Assembly: GCA_030386875.1 (NCBI GenBank)
Contig: CM059575.1
Location: 49,878,859 to 49,942,858 of the forward strand
Origin: Morinoia aosen
Lineage: Eukaryota; Arthropoda; Malacostraca; Amphipoda; Talitridae
Length of the DNA stretch: 64,000 bases
Direction: 5' to 3'
Each line of letters starts with the position of its first letter. Positions within the stretch are counted from its first letter, which is position 1. A program made the position numbers and the translations under genes. The notes below the pieces were generated by a model that worked only from the letters and a program-made list of their open reading frames with translations, searched no databases and was not told the origin of the DNA. Below, one piece after another: positions 35,620 to 46,975 of this stretch.

Positions 35620-38095
35620 GCGGGACAGCTGGGCTGCGCTGCCTACACAAAAACAAGGCATGTAACTCTTTTGAAATCATGCCTCAATATTTGAAGAGTT
35701 AATCATTCCTGTAGGTGAGAATGATTATTAGCTTCGTCAGTAGTGGCGTTAACCTTTCAAAAGCAAGCTAGGACTCTAAAAAGTTAGCATACTATAATGT
35801 TGCGTTCTAAACACAGTATAACAGGTCTTTTAAAACTTAACTTACTTCGAATATCTTCTATAACAAATTTGATTTTTTAACACTCGGGAAGTGGATAACT
35901 TTGTCTCTCCAGAGCTAAACAAAATTCAAAGAAATCGATAATTGATTTATACTTCGTGTTGCTCCCTTCACAATCAGGTTTACCAGTTTCTCGTTGAATT
36001 TGTGTGTTGGGGAAAAAAAAGAATACTCCTCGACAATTGGAAGGCATTTATTTAAGCTTTCTTGGATACGTACAATCTGCATATTATTATCCATTGCTGC
36101 CCCCACAATGGTTAGTGAACGAAGATCACTTAAAATTAGGAACTTTCAATATTTTTCGTTTTGGCTTGGAGCAATCAGCCATGGTAGCCCCTTTGCAACT
36201 GCTGGGAAATTAATGAGGGCATAAAAAAGCGAGAAACCGCAAGTGGTTATTAACACACGCATCTAAAATCTCACAAAATTCATGTTCATTTTGACTCCCA
36301 GATTGAATTTAGCTAAGAGCAACATAATGGTCGCCGAATATTGAAAGGAGAAACCTAGACATATCGTAAACAACCCACACGTGTACACTTCGGATGGAAC
36401 CGAGCGATGGAGAACATTTAACATGTAGCACTGTCCTAACTATGTTAAAAACATTGTCTAAAGCATTAAATACATAGCATTGTCTCCCTACTGTGAAACC
36501 GATCTATGAAAAGCGTTAATGCACAGCACTATCTCCCTACTTCAGCCGTTTCCTTTAAGAATGCTGTTCTACAACAAAGCGCCAGCCTGGACAGCTTTGG
36601 AGCATTGAGCAGGGACAAGACCCATCGATCAGTATTACTGTACTCCATATTGGGAGTCAATCCATTCAGAAGCATGAGACACGGTCTGGTACTTCTGTAA
36701 GACGTTCCAATACTGGATCTGAGTTCGGGTTCAGTAGCATGTCGTGCCACCTCTGTTTGTTAGGGGGTAACGGATACGAATGTAAATATGAACTTTTATG
36801 CAATACAATTTAACTTCCATTAAATGCAGAAAGATTTATGAGGAAATAGCCCTGGTTCTTTGCCTTTTGTAATTTTGATAGTTTTCTCGATCAAGGTTCA
36901 TCCTGAGGGAGGCTCCATGAGTTGGATTTCATAACCGCCCGAGTTCAATTATTATTATTATACTATATAGTTAGTTTAAAACCTCTAACTCCCCAAAAAA
37001 ATTCCAACAGTACGAAGATATGGACCATTAAGTATGGACTGCAGCAAACGAGGAAACTATATAAAATGTGTCTCCCTAGGAAAGATACTAAGCGCAAAGA
37101 AACAGCAGGTCGAGAAGGAACAGGAACTAAAGCAAGAGAGATACCTTAGAACGTATGAAAACGGAAACGGACAAGGTGGGTACGAAAGATTGAAGTCCAA
37201 AGGCCCATCTGTACTTGAGGTAACCTACTCGTAACAACATCCCTCTGAGGACGCCAGTCTCTGTTGCATAAAGACAGACATGCCTAACTAACTTACACCT
37301 ATTGCCTATCCTTTGCCTCGAGGAGCTCGAGTTTAATTTGATTCTCTTTATTTAGATAATACGCATAATATTCGTTTCCTATCCAATTTTCGACTGAACT
37401 TCCATCTACGCATTCTTTCTCTTTCTCGTGGGATGATATATCATGTCGAGCCTACTGGTTCAAATCTGTAAAACAGCTAGTAACACTGATTGTAGTTGAT
37501 GCTTGTACTTTATTTACTTAATATACCATGACGAATATTTCGCCGTTCTAGAACCTACATGTCAAACAAATTTGTTTCTGTACCTTGTTCCAGTTTCTAT
37601 TGTTCTTATTAAATGACACAGAAGCATCAGTTTTAAAAACTAACATTTAGTGCCTGCAAGTTCAATTCTTACGTTTTCTGTGTCTGTCACTTATGGACCT
37701 AATTGCATAGCCATTCTTATTTCTGCAAACCATTTCAAAACGTGTTCCTCTTTCTCTGCAAATTGTCTTTCATTAGAGGAAAAATATAGTTTAGCGTATG
37801 CGGCAATTGAAACGCAAATAAAGTCGTTGCTGTTAACGAAATTTACCGCGTAAGATTCACAGAATATGAGTTTGAATTTACATATTTCACTATAGTGGCA
37901 ACCGATAGCGCAGAAAAACGCTCCATAGGGTCACGATATTGCCGGAAGGCGATAAAGCTCACTGGTCTGACACTTAACGCACAATCATCGTCGTCAGATG
38001 CAAGGTTTATTTCCAAAAGGAAAACTTTAATTTTTTGTAAAAAGTAGGAACAATTGAGCAATTCTTTTTCTTGCATCGGAGGTTTTTGGACTTGC
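35620..38095. other. No gene recognised; one imperfect duplication
   Basis: At about 36450-36545 the sequence AGC(A/G)TTAA(A/T)(A/G)CA, running to TCTCCCTACT, is repeated at about 66-bp spacing. Open frames of 60-75 codons occur at 36.5-37.2 kb, with none recognisable. Confidence 0.4.
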
Positions 38096-38507
38096 ATATC
38101 ACTATTATAAAAGGAGACGCGTACGTCCGTCCGTCCTTCTGTGTGACCCCCTCTTCCAATCGATAGCTTTGATAGCAACAAGGATAAAGCTTAAGAAATG
38201 CAGAAAATTATTTCATTGCATCATTTCTCTGTGGCGATTCAATTCCCCTTCACTTGCATTATGGTATCCAGAATACGCAATCGGCTTATTTTTACAAATA
38301 GAAATTTTTTTTGGAGCTTTCTCTGCTGAAAGTCATCATGCTGCTTTGAAATTTTTAATTGATAATGCGAAAAAAAATGTTTTAATTCGTTTGACCAGTA
38401 ACCTGGCTACCACTTAGTATAAAGCCCAGGATTTTGGAACTTGAGTTATCGTTTCGAAATTGTGATTTTCTTGAAAAGTTCCGAAGAGATAATGGACGAC
38501 ATTTCAG

Positions 38508-38995
38508 AATAAAATTCAGGCAAATGAGGCCACCGTGGATAGAACTGAGCCCAACCGCAAGAGAGAAGTAGCAAGACTTCGACAGCAAGAAAAACGCCGA
38601 ATACGATCGGATGAACAACGCGAATTGGCAAGACCAAGCAATGCTGCTCGCCAACGAGAAGCCAGAGCTAAATTGACCCTTGACGAGAAGCTAGAGCTAA
38701 ATTGACCCTTGACGAGAAGCTAGAGCTAAATTGACCCTTGAACGGCGTTTGAAAATTCTACGGAATAATGCAGAGCAACACCGAGTAGCTAGAGAGAGCT
38801 TAACACATGAAAGAAGCGAGGAAATTCTTCGGCATAGCGCTGGACAATGTCGAGTGGCACAAGAGAATTTAACTCATTAAAGAAGGGATGAAATTCTTCG
38901 GCATAGCGCTGGACAACATCGACTTGCACAAGCGAATTTAACTCAAGAAAGAAGGGATGAAATTCTTCAGATTAATGCCGACCAGCACGTGTGCA
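38508..38995 (+). pseudogene. STPR-like 23-residue repeat relic
   Basis: The upstream part reads NRKREVARLRQQEKRRIRSD and RELARPSNAARQREARAKL. After a short tandem array that shifts the frame, 23-residue units follow: LTLERRLKILRNNAEQHRVA, then LTHERSEEILRHSAGQCRVA, then a unit with one stop, RRDEILRHSAGQHRLA, then LTQERRDEILQINADQH. The period, and the charged pattern with Arg, Asn and Ala at fixed positions, fit the STPR type (score-and-three peptide repeat, a DNA-binding repeat). The frame is broken by at least one shift and one stop, so it is not functional. Confidence 0.6.
38653..38739. repeat. Three-unit tandem repeat, 29 bp
   Basis: The unit GACGAGAAGCTAGAGCTAAA followed by TTGACCCTT occurs three times; the first has one substitution. 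Since 29 is not a multiple of three, the expansion disrupts the STPR-like frame it sits in. Confidence 0.93.
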
Positions 38996-39477
38996 CTAGT
39001 CCGTATAATTCTGAAGTTTTTGATGGCCTAGCTGGGTAAACAATCAAAGAAAGAAGATTGAGTACAAATTTCCATTAACATGTATATCTACGAGGGAATA
39101 CTGCAATAGCTTTGGAGGCTGCAAACGTAATACCACTTATTGACTCCTGTAAACAGCAGGTAACAGTTTTGAACAAAATACGCTTGTACACAATCCACAA
39201 CAAATTAGATGGAAATAATAGCCTCAAGATACACTATATAAGTAACCCACCACAAAAAAAAATGTCGCGTAGTTCAAATATTCATTCATAAGCGATCATC
39301 CCGCCTTCAGCTCGAATCCCAGCTTTCATTCCAACTGGCATTGATTCTGAAAGATTCTGGATCTTTCGCAGCACTATTTTTGGCCCTAAAGTAACCTCAA
39401 AGCAGTCAATGTAAGTGATAGTCAATAGTCAATAATAGTCAATAATAGCAGTCAATAGATGTAAGTGGCAATGAGTT

Positions 39478-40350
39478 ATGCAGGTTCCTCTCAAGCTCAT
39501 TATATGTACATTCCTAGAGGTTAAAATCAGGAAATTGTGGTGGCCAGTCCATGCGCTCCAACGTTACCTCACTTACAGTGAACTAAGCTCGAACATATCT
39601 AGCCGTGTGGATGCGTGCATCATCGTTCTAGATCATCCCGTTACCATCAGCGAAATAAAACTAAATAGAAGGATGAACGTGCTCTGGAAGTACTTACAAA
39701 TAGTTCTGGGAGTCAATTTCGTTATTCCACAGAGTGGTAGATCCATGTTCATCCCCGAAAAAAAAACAGCAACAAAGCATTACACTGCCTTCAGATGCCT
39801 GAACAGCTTAGGCGGTACAAGATGGACCTGAACCCTCAGGTGACTGTCGCCATACCCTAAAATGCTCATCGTTCTGGACGAGGGTGAATCTGGACTCGTT
39901 GAACCACATTGCATGCTTCCAATCCTCAAAAGTCTAATTCCTGTTTTCATGAGCCAAATAACCAACAATTATTCCAATTTACACCTGACACTAATGGTTT
40001 CCTGGAGGATTTAATTTGCTCCAATTTTTTCCTCAACTCTCGAAGCTCAGCCCTTTCAGAATTTGTTTTTGACTTTTAAAAAAATCGCTAGCTATTATTT
40101 GCGTCATGAACAGTGATTTTTTTCCCAATCTTTTCAAAAAGCGCATGTCTGTCACCCAGCATGCTGGTCTTCCTAAATTTCTACGAGATGAATTGAGTTC
40201 GACATCTTATTTGTTACATGCTATTGTTCGCTACACATTTCTGGATTGATAGCGGTTACTGTACAGACGATTCTGGGTTGATTTTCCACTCGACAAAACC
40301 CAATGATGCGTTCATTATCAAATGCTGAGAGAGAGACCCTTTTCAAGGGC
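39478..40350 (-). mobile_element. Broken Tc1-like DNA transposon
   Basis: Pieces of a Tc1-family transposase are readable on the minus strand in several frames. From the amino side they are NERIIGFCRVE (first helix-turn-helix region), SMLGDRHALF, then DWKHAMWFNESRFTL, where the family normally has SDES and the first catalytic aspartate is replaced by asparagine. Next comes HFRVWRQSPEG, and near the carboxy end MDWPPQFPDFNL and NELERNLH (normally PPQSPDLNPIEN, with the catalytic glutamate lost). The order and spacing fit one copy. There are multiple frame breaks, and no terminal inverted repeats could be fixed. It is an old inactive copy. Confidence 0.8.
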
Positions 40351-41280
40351 CTTCATTTCTACGATGTAAATGAAAATTTAGAAGTCTGTGCGCACTCAAA
40401 AAAGGTTTTATTATTTTATAAAAACTTTTAGAATGTTGGCGTATAAGTTTCACTGAAACAAATCAACTCTGAAATAAAATATAGTGAAATATAATGAGTA
40501 GGTACAAAAACAAAGCCTGTCTTTATTTGCCACAAAGTGTAAGTAGGTATACGCACCATTGTATTGGTGTATCATGTTAAATACATAATCAGAAGCCCAT
40601 GTTCAAATTTTGCCCGGAAATAATTTTAATATTTAAGAATCTACGGGAGAGTAGAATGATGAATATTGGTTTCGTTCAATCGAACCGTCAGATACTTTGT
40701 GAGCTAGAATAATAGAACAGTTCATTAAACTTCTGTAATGCATCAAGTAAACATTTACTCCTTTATACTTTACTACCCGACTGTGACGAAAAAGAAACGT
40801 ACATCACAGTTGTATCATTCAGTATGGAGATCACTGTACGGAAAGAAATTTCCAGCAACTCACTTTATCCTTCACAGATGCAAGATTCCTATACACTTTA
40901 ATTGAACAATATTATTCGGCCGCCGGTGATCACGGACGGAATTTTCATGCTGCTGCTGACCGACCAGTAGTCATAAACTCGACATTCATAAATACTTAGC
41001 CAAAATTAAATGAAGGCACGATCTAGTAAATGTTTACTTTTCACAAAATTGGTTCCTACAATTGACTTTAAATTTGAGCTGAATATTGAACTTCAGTTCA
41101 ACCCATCGCAGTCAAGGTGTTTAATTAGCTTCCCTATCCACATGGAACGCGTTCCTAATGAAGGAAGGCCCCCATTTAGTGTGCAGTTGAGATCATCCCG
41201 ATTTTTCAACTTTTTTCGTCCAATTCGTTTAAAAATTGGTCAGTATATGTATTTTTTGAAAGTAAACTTGTTTTACTCAT

Positions 41281-41460
41281 GTCACTTTTTCGATTTAGGC
41301 CTTATTTTTTTAAGAAAAAATAGTTTTTTGGTACATTTTTATGGATATTTCAAAACGCTACTTCTCATTGTGTTTTGATGCTAGAACAAAACCAAAAACA
41401 GTTTTAGAATCCTTGAAGCATTGTAAACAAAGTGTCGTTGCAAAATTTGAACATTTGAAA
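41281..41460 (+). repeat. Three-copy repeat at 41.3-42.1 kb, copy A
   Basis: Begins CTTTTTCGATTTAGGCCTTA, then ATATTTCAAAACGCTACTTC, GATGCTAGAACAAAACC and CAGTTTTAGAATCCTTGAAG, and ends in TTGCAAAATTTGAACA. It is related to copies B and C. The part from GATGCTAGAAC on is open in the frame giving DARTKPKTVLESLKHCKQSV. Family unknown. Confidence 0.8.
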
Positions 41461-41547
41461 AAAAAAATTGTGATAAGCGATATTTTATCATTACATCACA
41501 AATAAATTATTGTTGAGTTTTGAGCTATATAACTTTTTTTTGACAAA

Positions 41548-41665
41548 TTTGGAAATTTTGCAATGTCACTTTGTTCACAATGCTTCAAGGATTCTGAAAC
41601 TGTCTGTGGTTTTGTTCTAGTTCTAGCATCAAAACTCAATGAGGAGTAGCGTTTTGAATGTTGAA
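41548..41665 (-). repeat. Three-copy repeat at 41.3-42.1 kb, copy B (inverted)
   Basis: The inverted copy of the core of A and C. On the minus strand it has CATTCAAAACGCTACTCCTC, GAGTTTTGATGCTAGAAC and CAGTTTCAGAATCCTTGAAG, and ends CATTGCAAAATTTCC. The corresponding frame is also open (DARTRTKPQTVSESLKHCEQ). With copy A it forms a fold-back around about 90 bases. Confidence 0.8.
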
Positions 41666-41914
41666 AGTTAGAGGTTTTGGGTAAAATCCAAAAACAAAAT
41701 TTTTTGTTGAAGTGTAATATAATGAACAATTTATGTAATTTAATGCTGTTTTCATTTTTATTTCGATAATTTACGTGCATAACTTCATATTCACACTGTG
41801 AATTGTAACTTAAAAAAAATGTTTAAAAATTATGAAATTTTATATTTATAATTCTATTCTTATCAAATATGACTATTATGTGTACCTTTTTAAAAGAAAC
41901 ACAATTTATTCTAT

Positions 41915-42095
41915 TCCTTTTTTCGATTCAGGCCTTAGTTTTTGAAAAAAATTTGACATATTGGATTTTTAGTTCATTTTGATTGATATTTCAAAACGCT
42001 ACTTGTCATTGAGTTTTATGCTAGGACAAAACCAAAGACAGTTTTAGAATCCTTGAAGCATTGTAAACAAAGTTACATTGCAAAATTTCCATTTC
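41915..42095 (+). repeat. Three-copy repeat at 41.3-42.1 kb, copy C
   Basis: A direct copy of A about 635 bases downstream: CTTTTTTCGATTCAGGCCTT, ATATTTCAAAACGCTACTTG, then TTTATGCTAGGACAAAACC and CAGTTTTAGAATCCTTGAAG, ending CATTGCAAAATTTCC. The A-C period with B inverted between them suggests either one complex element or successive insertions of one family. Confidence 0.8.
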
Positions 42096-42162
42096 CCGCT
42101 TTGGTTTTGTTTTTATATGGGGTCGAAATGGGGTCGAAAACTTAGGATTTTTAGTCCTCTTA

Positions 42163-42182
42163 CCCCCCCCCCCCCCCCCCCC
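42163..42182. repeat. C20 homopolymer
   Basis: Twenty consecutive C residues, followed after ATGGGA by a run of seven G, so the two runs can pair with each other. Run length here may be uncertain because such tracts sequence poorly. Confidence 0.9.
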
Positions 42183-42425
42183 ATGGGAGGGGGGGATCTA
42201 GTGTCCATAGCGCCATAAAATTTTAAGACCTAATAGCCCACCACCTAAGGGTCCTTTCCAACAACAAAACAAAAAAAGCTCACCGGACCGACAGGGGCCT
42301 GGCAGGGGCCTGGGAAGCACATAGGAACGGCAAATTTTGAAAGAAGTTTATGCAATAAGATGAAAGTTTAAGACAAAAGTGATCCGAAAAAAAACGGTCC
42401 GGGACAAAACAAATACCTTTTCTAT

Positions 42426-42525
42426 GACGTAAAATATCAGAAATTGGACGATTCGTAGGAAACCTAATTTTTAGTGTAAAAAGAAACACAAGGGTCACAA
42501 TAAAAATCATCTATTTGCACTCAGA
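42426..42525. repeat. Inverted-repeat arm, left (PLE-1 tail)
   Basis: GACGTAAAATATCAGAAATT, GGACGATTCGTAGGAAACC and AAGAAACACAAGGGTCAC recur in inverted form at about 42800-42900. The block ATTGGACGATTC(G/T)TAGG(A/G)AA also occurs just outside the left arm of PLE-2 at about 48627, showing the two copies share a tail end. Confidence 0.85.
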
Positions 42526-42689
42526 CCAGCTGGTTTCGACTTTTCATTTTCAATGAATGCTTCTGAAACAAAAAGACAAAAAACTATACAATCAAAATTA
42601 CAAAGTATTCGAAAAAAAACTTGTAACACTTCATAGGAAATTAGTTGGGTCCTGGATAAAAAATATATAAAAACGGAAACTAAACTAAA

Positions 42690-42788
42690 TCATTGGGTGT
42701 ACAGGGGCACGGAAATTTGATCAGTGTTGAGCTGCGGTCTTTGTTTGGTTATATAAAGGGATTCTAAAATTCTAATATCTGACTCCTG
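42690..42788 (-). pseudogene. C-terminal end of a PLE GIY-YIG endonuclease (PLE-1)
   Basis: The minus strand encodes ESDIRILESLYITKQRPQLN followed by TDQISVPLYTQ and a TGA stop. The block RILESL-x-I-x-x-x-RPQLN is the conserved close of the Penelope-family GIY-YIG domain and is almost identical to the same block in the copy at 48990-49232. Reverse transcriptase and the catalytic part of the endonuclease are absent through 5' truncation, so it is a dead fragment. Confidence 0.75.
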
Positions 42789-42799
42789 AGCTGATCCTA

Positions 42800-42905
42800 A
42801 GTGAGTGCAAATAGATGATTTTTATTGTGACCCTTGTGTTTCTTTTTATACTAAAAATTAGGTTTCCTACGAATCGTCCTATTTCTGATATTTTACGTCA
42901 TAGAT
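42800..42905. repeat. Inverted-repeat arm, right (PLE-1 tail copy)
   Basis: The inverted counterpart of 42426-42525. It starts GTGAGTGCAAATAGATGATT and ends TGATATTTTACGTCATAG. About 29 bases of other sequence separate its end from the right target-site duplication. Confidence 0.85.
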
Positions 42906-43189
42906 ATGGCCAAGATGGACTTTTGTGGTTTCGAAAATACCTTTTCTATTTCGTCAAAAAAAGACTAATTTAACCTGCAGCTCTGCATGTGACATCTTCC
43001 CCTGGGAGTGCTAATTCCAGTAGAAAAGATAGTTGTATCTCGCAGAGAGGTCACTGATGCGAGAGGAGCGAAAATTAATTTAGCACCTATGCCATAGGTG
43101 CGCGACGGGTAGGTACCGTTGTGACGTGAATTTCTAAACTGCATACGGTGAAATACTCTCGACCAAGATGTAAACACCTAGTTGAATTT

Positions 43190-44410
43190 CAAATATATTC
43201 GCAATCAACATTAGAAAAAATTCAGGACCTTTTCCAGATAAGCCCCGCCACTAATGCAACACTAAGTTGCAAAAATCAAGGATGAATACGAAACTAAAAA
43301 TTCATGTCTACGACTGTGAATTGTTGTTCCAGTTTTTGGGGTAGTGGTTTTAATCTTATTTCTCTTATAGTTTATTACAGTTGCAATAAGCATTTTACAT
43401 TCGAAAGTTTTAAGATGCCCATGAGGGTCAGTTGACAGGGCTGAGTCAGGAGAGTTCCTGCCTTCATACAGTCGCCTACGTTCCTACGATAGCATGAGCG
43501 AGCAAGCGGAGAGTTTGCTCAAGGCCAAATTACTTTTATGAACTGAGACAAATCTCGATTATGCACAGGGACCGGCACCAATCTGAACGGCTTCGACGAA
43601 CTCGTCACAGCACCGCATGCTCGATGCAACTCGGCCGGTGTTGGGGCAGCCGTGGCTGTTCAGGCGACATAGTCGCTGCGTTCCCCTGGTATCAATCATC
43701 ATTGTGTAATCATCACTCCCATCGTAAATTCGTGCATTCTGATTTTTATTCACATAAGAAAATTTTTTTAATTTCGATTGACGATTTTACGCGCTTTTTG
43801 TTACTGAGCACTTTACTTCGGAGTTGAAGTTTTTTGGGCGCAGGAAGTATGGAAAATGACTGCAAGTTGAAGAAGATGGGAATTCTGAAATGCGAAGTGA
43901 CTGACATGCTCGAAGACAACGCTTTCCAGAACAAATCGATTGCACTCATTTGAAATGGCTTACGTTGTACAACCACGGAGGCTGCTTTTCGTTTTATCCT
44001 GGCCTATTTTTTAGAAAAAGTTCTCAAATTAGGAATTTTAAAAAATTTATAAAAGTTCTCAATGTGATGGCATTGCAAGGGTGACGGAGAGAAGCGCACA
44101 TATTAGTGTTGAGTCTATTACTCACTTCACCGTGAGCTGTTTTCATTTATCATAATTTCCGATGAATAACATGGTTAGCATTTAATAAAGTTTAAAGCAA
44201 GATGTGAACTAATTGGATCTACGAGATTTGAAAAAAATTAAAGATAGAGGAAACGAGAATTGTGTTGATTTAGCGCATCACATCGAGCACGCATCTAATA
44301 AACGTCTGGAATGAACGTCTGGGCTTGGTCTTGATGCCCTTTTAATGATTTTCACCTAGTGCATGTACATTTTCATCTCATTATTTTAAAAGTGTGAGGA
44401 AGTGAACAAG
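43190..44410. other. No gene recognised
   Basis: A slightly GC-richer patch at about 43560-43700 has overlapping opposite-strand frames with no recognisable domain. The rest is AT-rich. Confidence 0.45.
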
Positions 44411-44413
44411 CAA

Positions 44414-44555
44414 CATATTTCGACAAGAGTAAACCTGTACTATGTTTCAACGGGAAAAAACCGCCATCATATTTTGACTAAACTGCCATTGTGTTTCGAC
44501 ATAGGCAAACCCCTACCGCGTTTCGGCAAAGGTAAACCGCCATAATTTTTCGACT
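44414..44555. repeat. Degenerate minisatellite, units of about 27-30 bp
   Basis: Five to six imperfect units of the form (A/G)T(A/G)TTTCGACA-x-x-GTAAACC-x-CCAT follow one another, for example ATATTTCGACAAGAGTAAAC, GTGTTTCGACATAGGCAAAC and CGTTTCGGCAAAGGTAAACC. Unit lengths vary. Confidence 0.7.
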
Positions 44556-44559
44556 GGAA

Positions 44560-46975
44560 TATGCTCCCATAGTCCCCACAGGGAAAATTCAGTTATATTA
44601 AACTCGAGTATAGAAATTTGGTAATCTAATGTATTAAAACAGTTTTTATTGCAATAGTAGATCAAGAATTCAAGCCATATCGCAAGCGCTATAAAAATTC
44701 ATTCTTTTGCAAGGAATTTTGTGATATTCGAATTCTGCCGCACCCTGAGAGCGTTGTGTCTTTCGAGTGTTTCTGGTATCGCCGACACGCTGCACTTACT
44801 TACGCCGCTTCTTGTCTCATTCAAGTAAAACACTAATAGGTATTTATTTAACTGTTCGTATCCATTGCGGTCATCCCACTCGGCCGCTATAAACCAAAAA
44901 TTAGGGGAGTGGCGGTGGCACTTCTTTCAACACTTGACAACAACCTAGAGACAAAACTTAGCATCTTACACTTGGAGCCAAAAATTTATTTCATTCACAT
45001 GAAAATTCTATCTAATGCCATGTATGACCTAAGCAAGGATCTCCTTGGCGTTCTGATTTCGCATTCTGCATTTGCGTTTCTTGTTTATTTGCACACACGC
45101 AGCATCGGGCCGACCAGTATTTGCTCAGCCCCTCATCGCGCTTGCTGCCATTGCGCTGCCATCCTTTTGTTTCATGGGGTCCAACTAATTAGACATGAAA
45201 AACGTGAGCTTGCTTTTACGTTTGAAAGAATTATTAGTATTTTCGTATTTTAAAGTGAAAGTTTTTCTAAATCACTTTTAAAGGTATGAACCGTATCAAT
45301 TGTATAGTACTGTCTATTTTTTAGACGAGTCCCTCGTTTGCAACAAGAAAATCCTATTTTCTTCGATAATAAAACTTCAATTTGCGCCACCATAACAAGA
45401 AAAAAATGCCCGTGGCAAGTTAACTTCAAACTGATTAAGTATCGTGCTCTACTTGCTTAGAAAATCTTACATTTAATTTTTTATTTTTTTTTGGCCGACG
45501 ATCCTTGCGCTACCAAGTAGTAAACGAGTACAGCTGTAGGTCGTGACTCCCTTCCTCTTCGTACTGGGTTGCAAAAAAAAATGTCCATACGAACCATTGT
45601 TGCGCCCATACAAACCCGGCATGGTACTTCAGTAACAAATATGTACTTATTCCCCATGAACTGAAGAACTCGATACATTATGTGGTCCTGAGTTAGAAGT
45701 TCCCCACCACGCGTGGTCCTTTACTGCGCTTAGACAAAAATTCATGCAATTGTCCAGCACCGCAGACTCTACAAAACCTCCTATAGATATAGGAGCCCCC
45801 CACTTCCCACATCTCGAGCATTGCTAGCATCCACAGACCAGGGGAATAGAGCAACGTATTCCTTAAGCTCTTCAGCGTCTCACCCCAGCCGTTGAGCCAT
45901 CAGAGCCACAAGTCTTCTGATCTTGGATGAGCGACACCCCTCACAGAGACTGAACCCTTAGCTAAAGACCCCGCTCTATAGCCCGTGTCGTCGGAAACGA
46001 TTTTCACGCACACATATCGTTTTGTTCATGCTCAAATGGGTTTTCAGAAAATGGAAGTAAAATATATATTCTATGAAGTCTAAATGCTTTTTTTTACCCT
46101 CGAAAGTGGGGTATATTTACTAAATATTGACATATTTGTAACTTACAGATAAGAAAGTTTCGTTCATACTTTTGGAAAGGGCACGTCAAAGTGAACAAAA
46201 TCTCACAAGTGTAACTTTTTAAACATTTTTAATTTCTTACCCACAAGGCCTGAAAAGCGGTGTTCGATGTTACAAGAAACGAACTTCGGGACGAAATTCT
46301 CTTCTCGGTTGTCATTCTGAAAAGTCATGAAGCTCTTGCAGTGTTAAATTATCACTTCTCCGAAGCTGTCACCACCCTTCCAGGATACGGAATGTACTTA
46401 GTTTTGGCAGCTGCCCCACAACCCCCTGAAACATCCCCCTGAATTTTATCCTGGCAATCACACGTTCTTTCGTGCTGTTGCCTTCCTTTTGGAAAAGCAT
46501 TCAGATTTGGTATGGTACCGACTCTGTGTATCATCAGTGAATTTTTCTCAACCGATGAGCATAGCCGGTTTCCAGCAAGCATGAACGTACTGGGGTTACA
46601 AAAATAGAAAAAGCGCAACAATAGCGACAATCAACAGAGCTTTACTACATCATATTTTGTCCAGAAATAACGCAGAGCAAAAGCCTGTGCCCATCTCCTA
46701 GTACAGCGCTAGTAAGAAGCAAACAAACCTAGTAGAAGTATGCTAAAGAAGTTGGTGAAAAATCAACTCCTACTTAACCACAGACATCAGTGACCCTTTC
46801 TAATTATGAGAATGAAAGCAATTCAGCCCTTAAACAAAGCTCAATTGAGTAGTATAAGCTGTGAGAGAGGGCATTCCTTATCGTACAGACAGAGAAAACC
46901 GTACTGTGAAAGGTAAGAGGTCAGGAGTTTCTTATTCCATCAGTAGACCAACTACAGAGTGTCGCCTAGGATAGC
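44560..46975. other. No gene recognised
   Basis: Open frames of up to 114 codons (44909-45253) show no domain. A tRNA-like hint on the minus strand at about 45890 (ATGGCTCAACGGCTGGGG) is too weak to call. The rest is featureless. Confidence 0.4.

Larger units (their letters stand above)
38099..39020 (+). mobile_element. Helitron fragment: 5' end plus decayed N-terminal coding repeats
   Basis: The left boundary follows an A and reads TCACTATTATAAAAGGAGAC, then GCGTACGTCCGTCCGTCC and TGTGTGACCCCC. This is the same end type as the two minus-strand copies near 20.2-20.6 kb. About 400 bases downstream comes a basic, arginine/glutamine-rich coding relic with 23-residue repeats (see 38508-38995). 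Repeats of that kind are found at the start of Helitron-encoded replicase-helicase proteins in some animals; that link is from memory. The Rep and helicase domains are absent, so the element is truncated. Confidence 0.6.
42411..42949 (-). mobile_element. Penelope-like retroelement, 5'-truncated copy with inverted 3' tail (PLE-1)
   Basis: Bounded by a 15-bp direct repeat, AAATACCTTTTCTAT, at 42411-42425 and 42935-42949, interpreted as a target-site duplication. Inside, the minus strand carries the last part of a GIY-YIG endonuclease frame (see 42690-42788) and then the 3' tail. The tail's outer part (about 42426-42525) is present again in inverted form at about 42800-42905, next to the truncated 5' side. 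The two tail copies differ at only a few positions. The 5'-truncated body with an inverted partial copy is known for Penelope elements. The element lies inside an R1 repeat. Confidence 0.75.
42290..43060. repeat. R1 dispersed repeat, unit 3, split by a Penelope-like insertion
   Basis: The left part has TTGAAAGAAGTTTATGC, then AAAAAAAACGGTCCGGGACA, and breaks at 42425. The right part resumes at 42935 and reads CTATTTCGTCAAAAAAAGAC, TTTAACCTGCAGCTC and GGGAGTGCTAATTCCAGTAG. Joined by position these follow the same order as units 1 and 2 near 2.2-2.9 kb. The family is unidentified. The insertion shows that R1 was already present when the Penelope-like element arrived. Confidence 0.6.

Noticed and set aside
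41010-41378. 122-codon open frame as a gene
   Set aside because: Runs into copy A of the 41.3-42.1 kb repeat in a different phase from the shared repeat frame; probably a chance opening.
45880-45935. tRNA-like A box on the minus strand (ATGGCTCAACGGCTGGGG)
   Set aside because: No B box at the expected distance and no pairing arms; too weak to list as a SINE.
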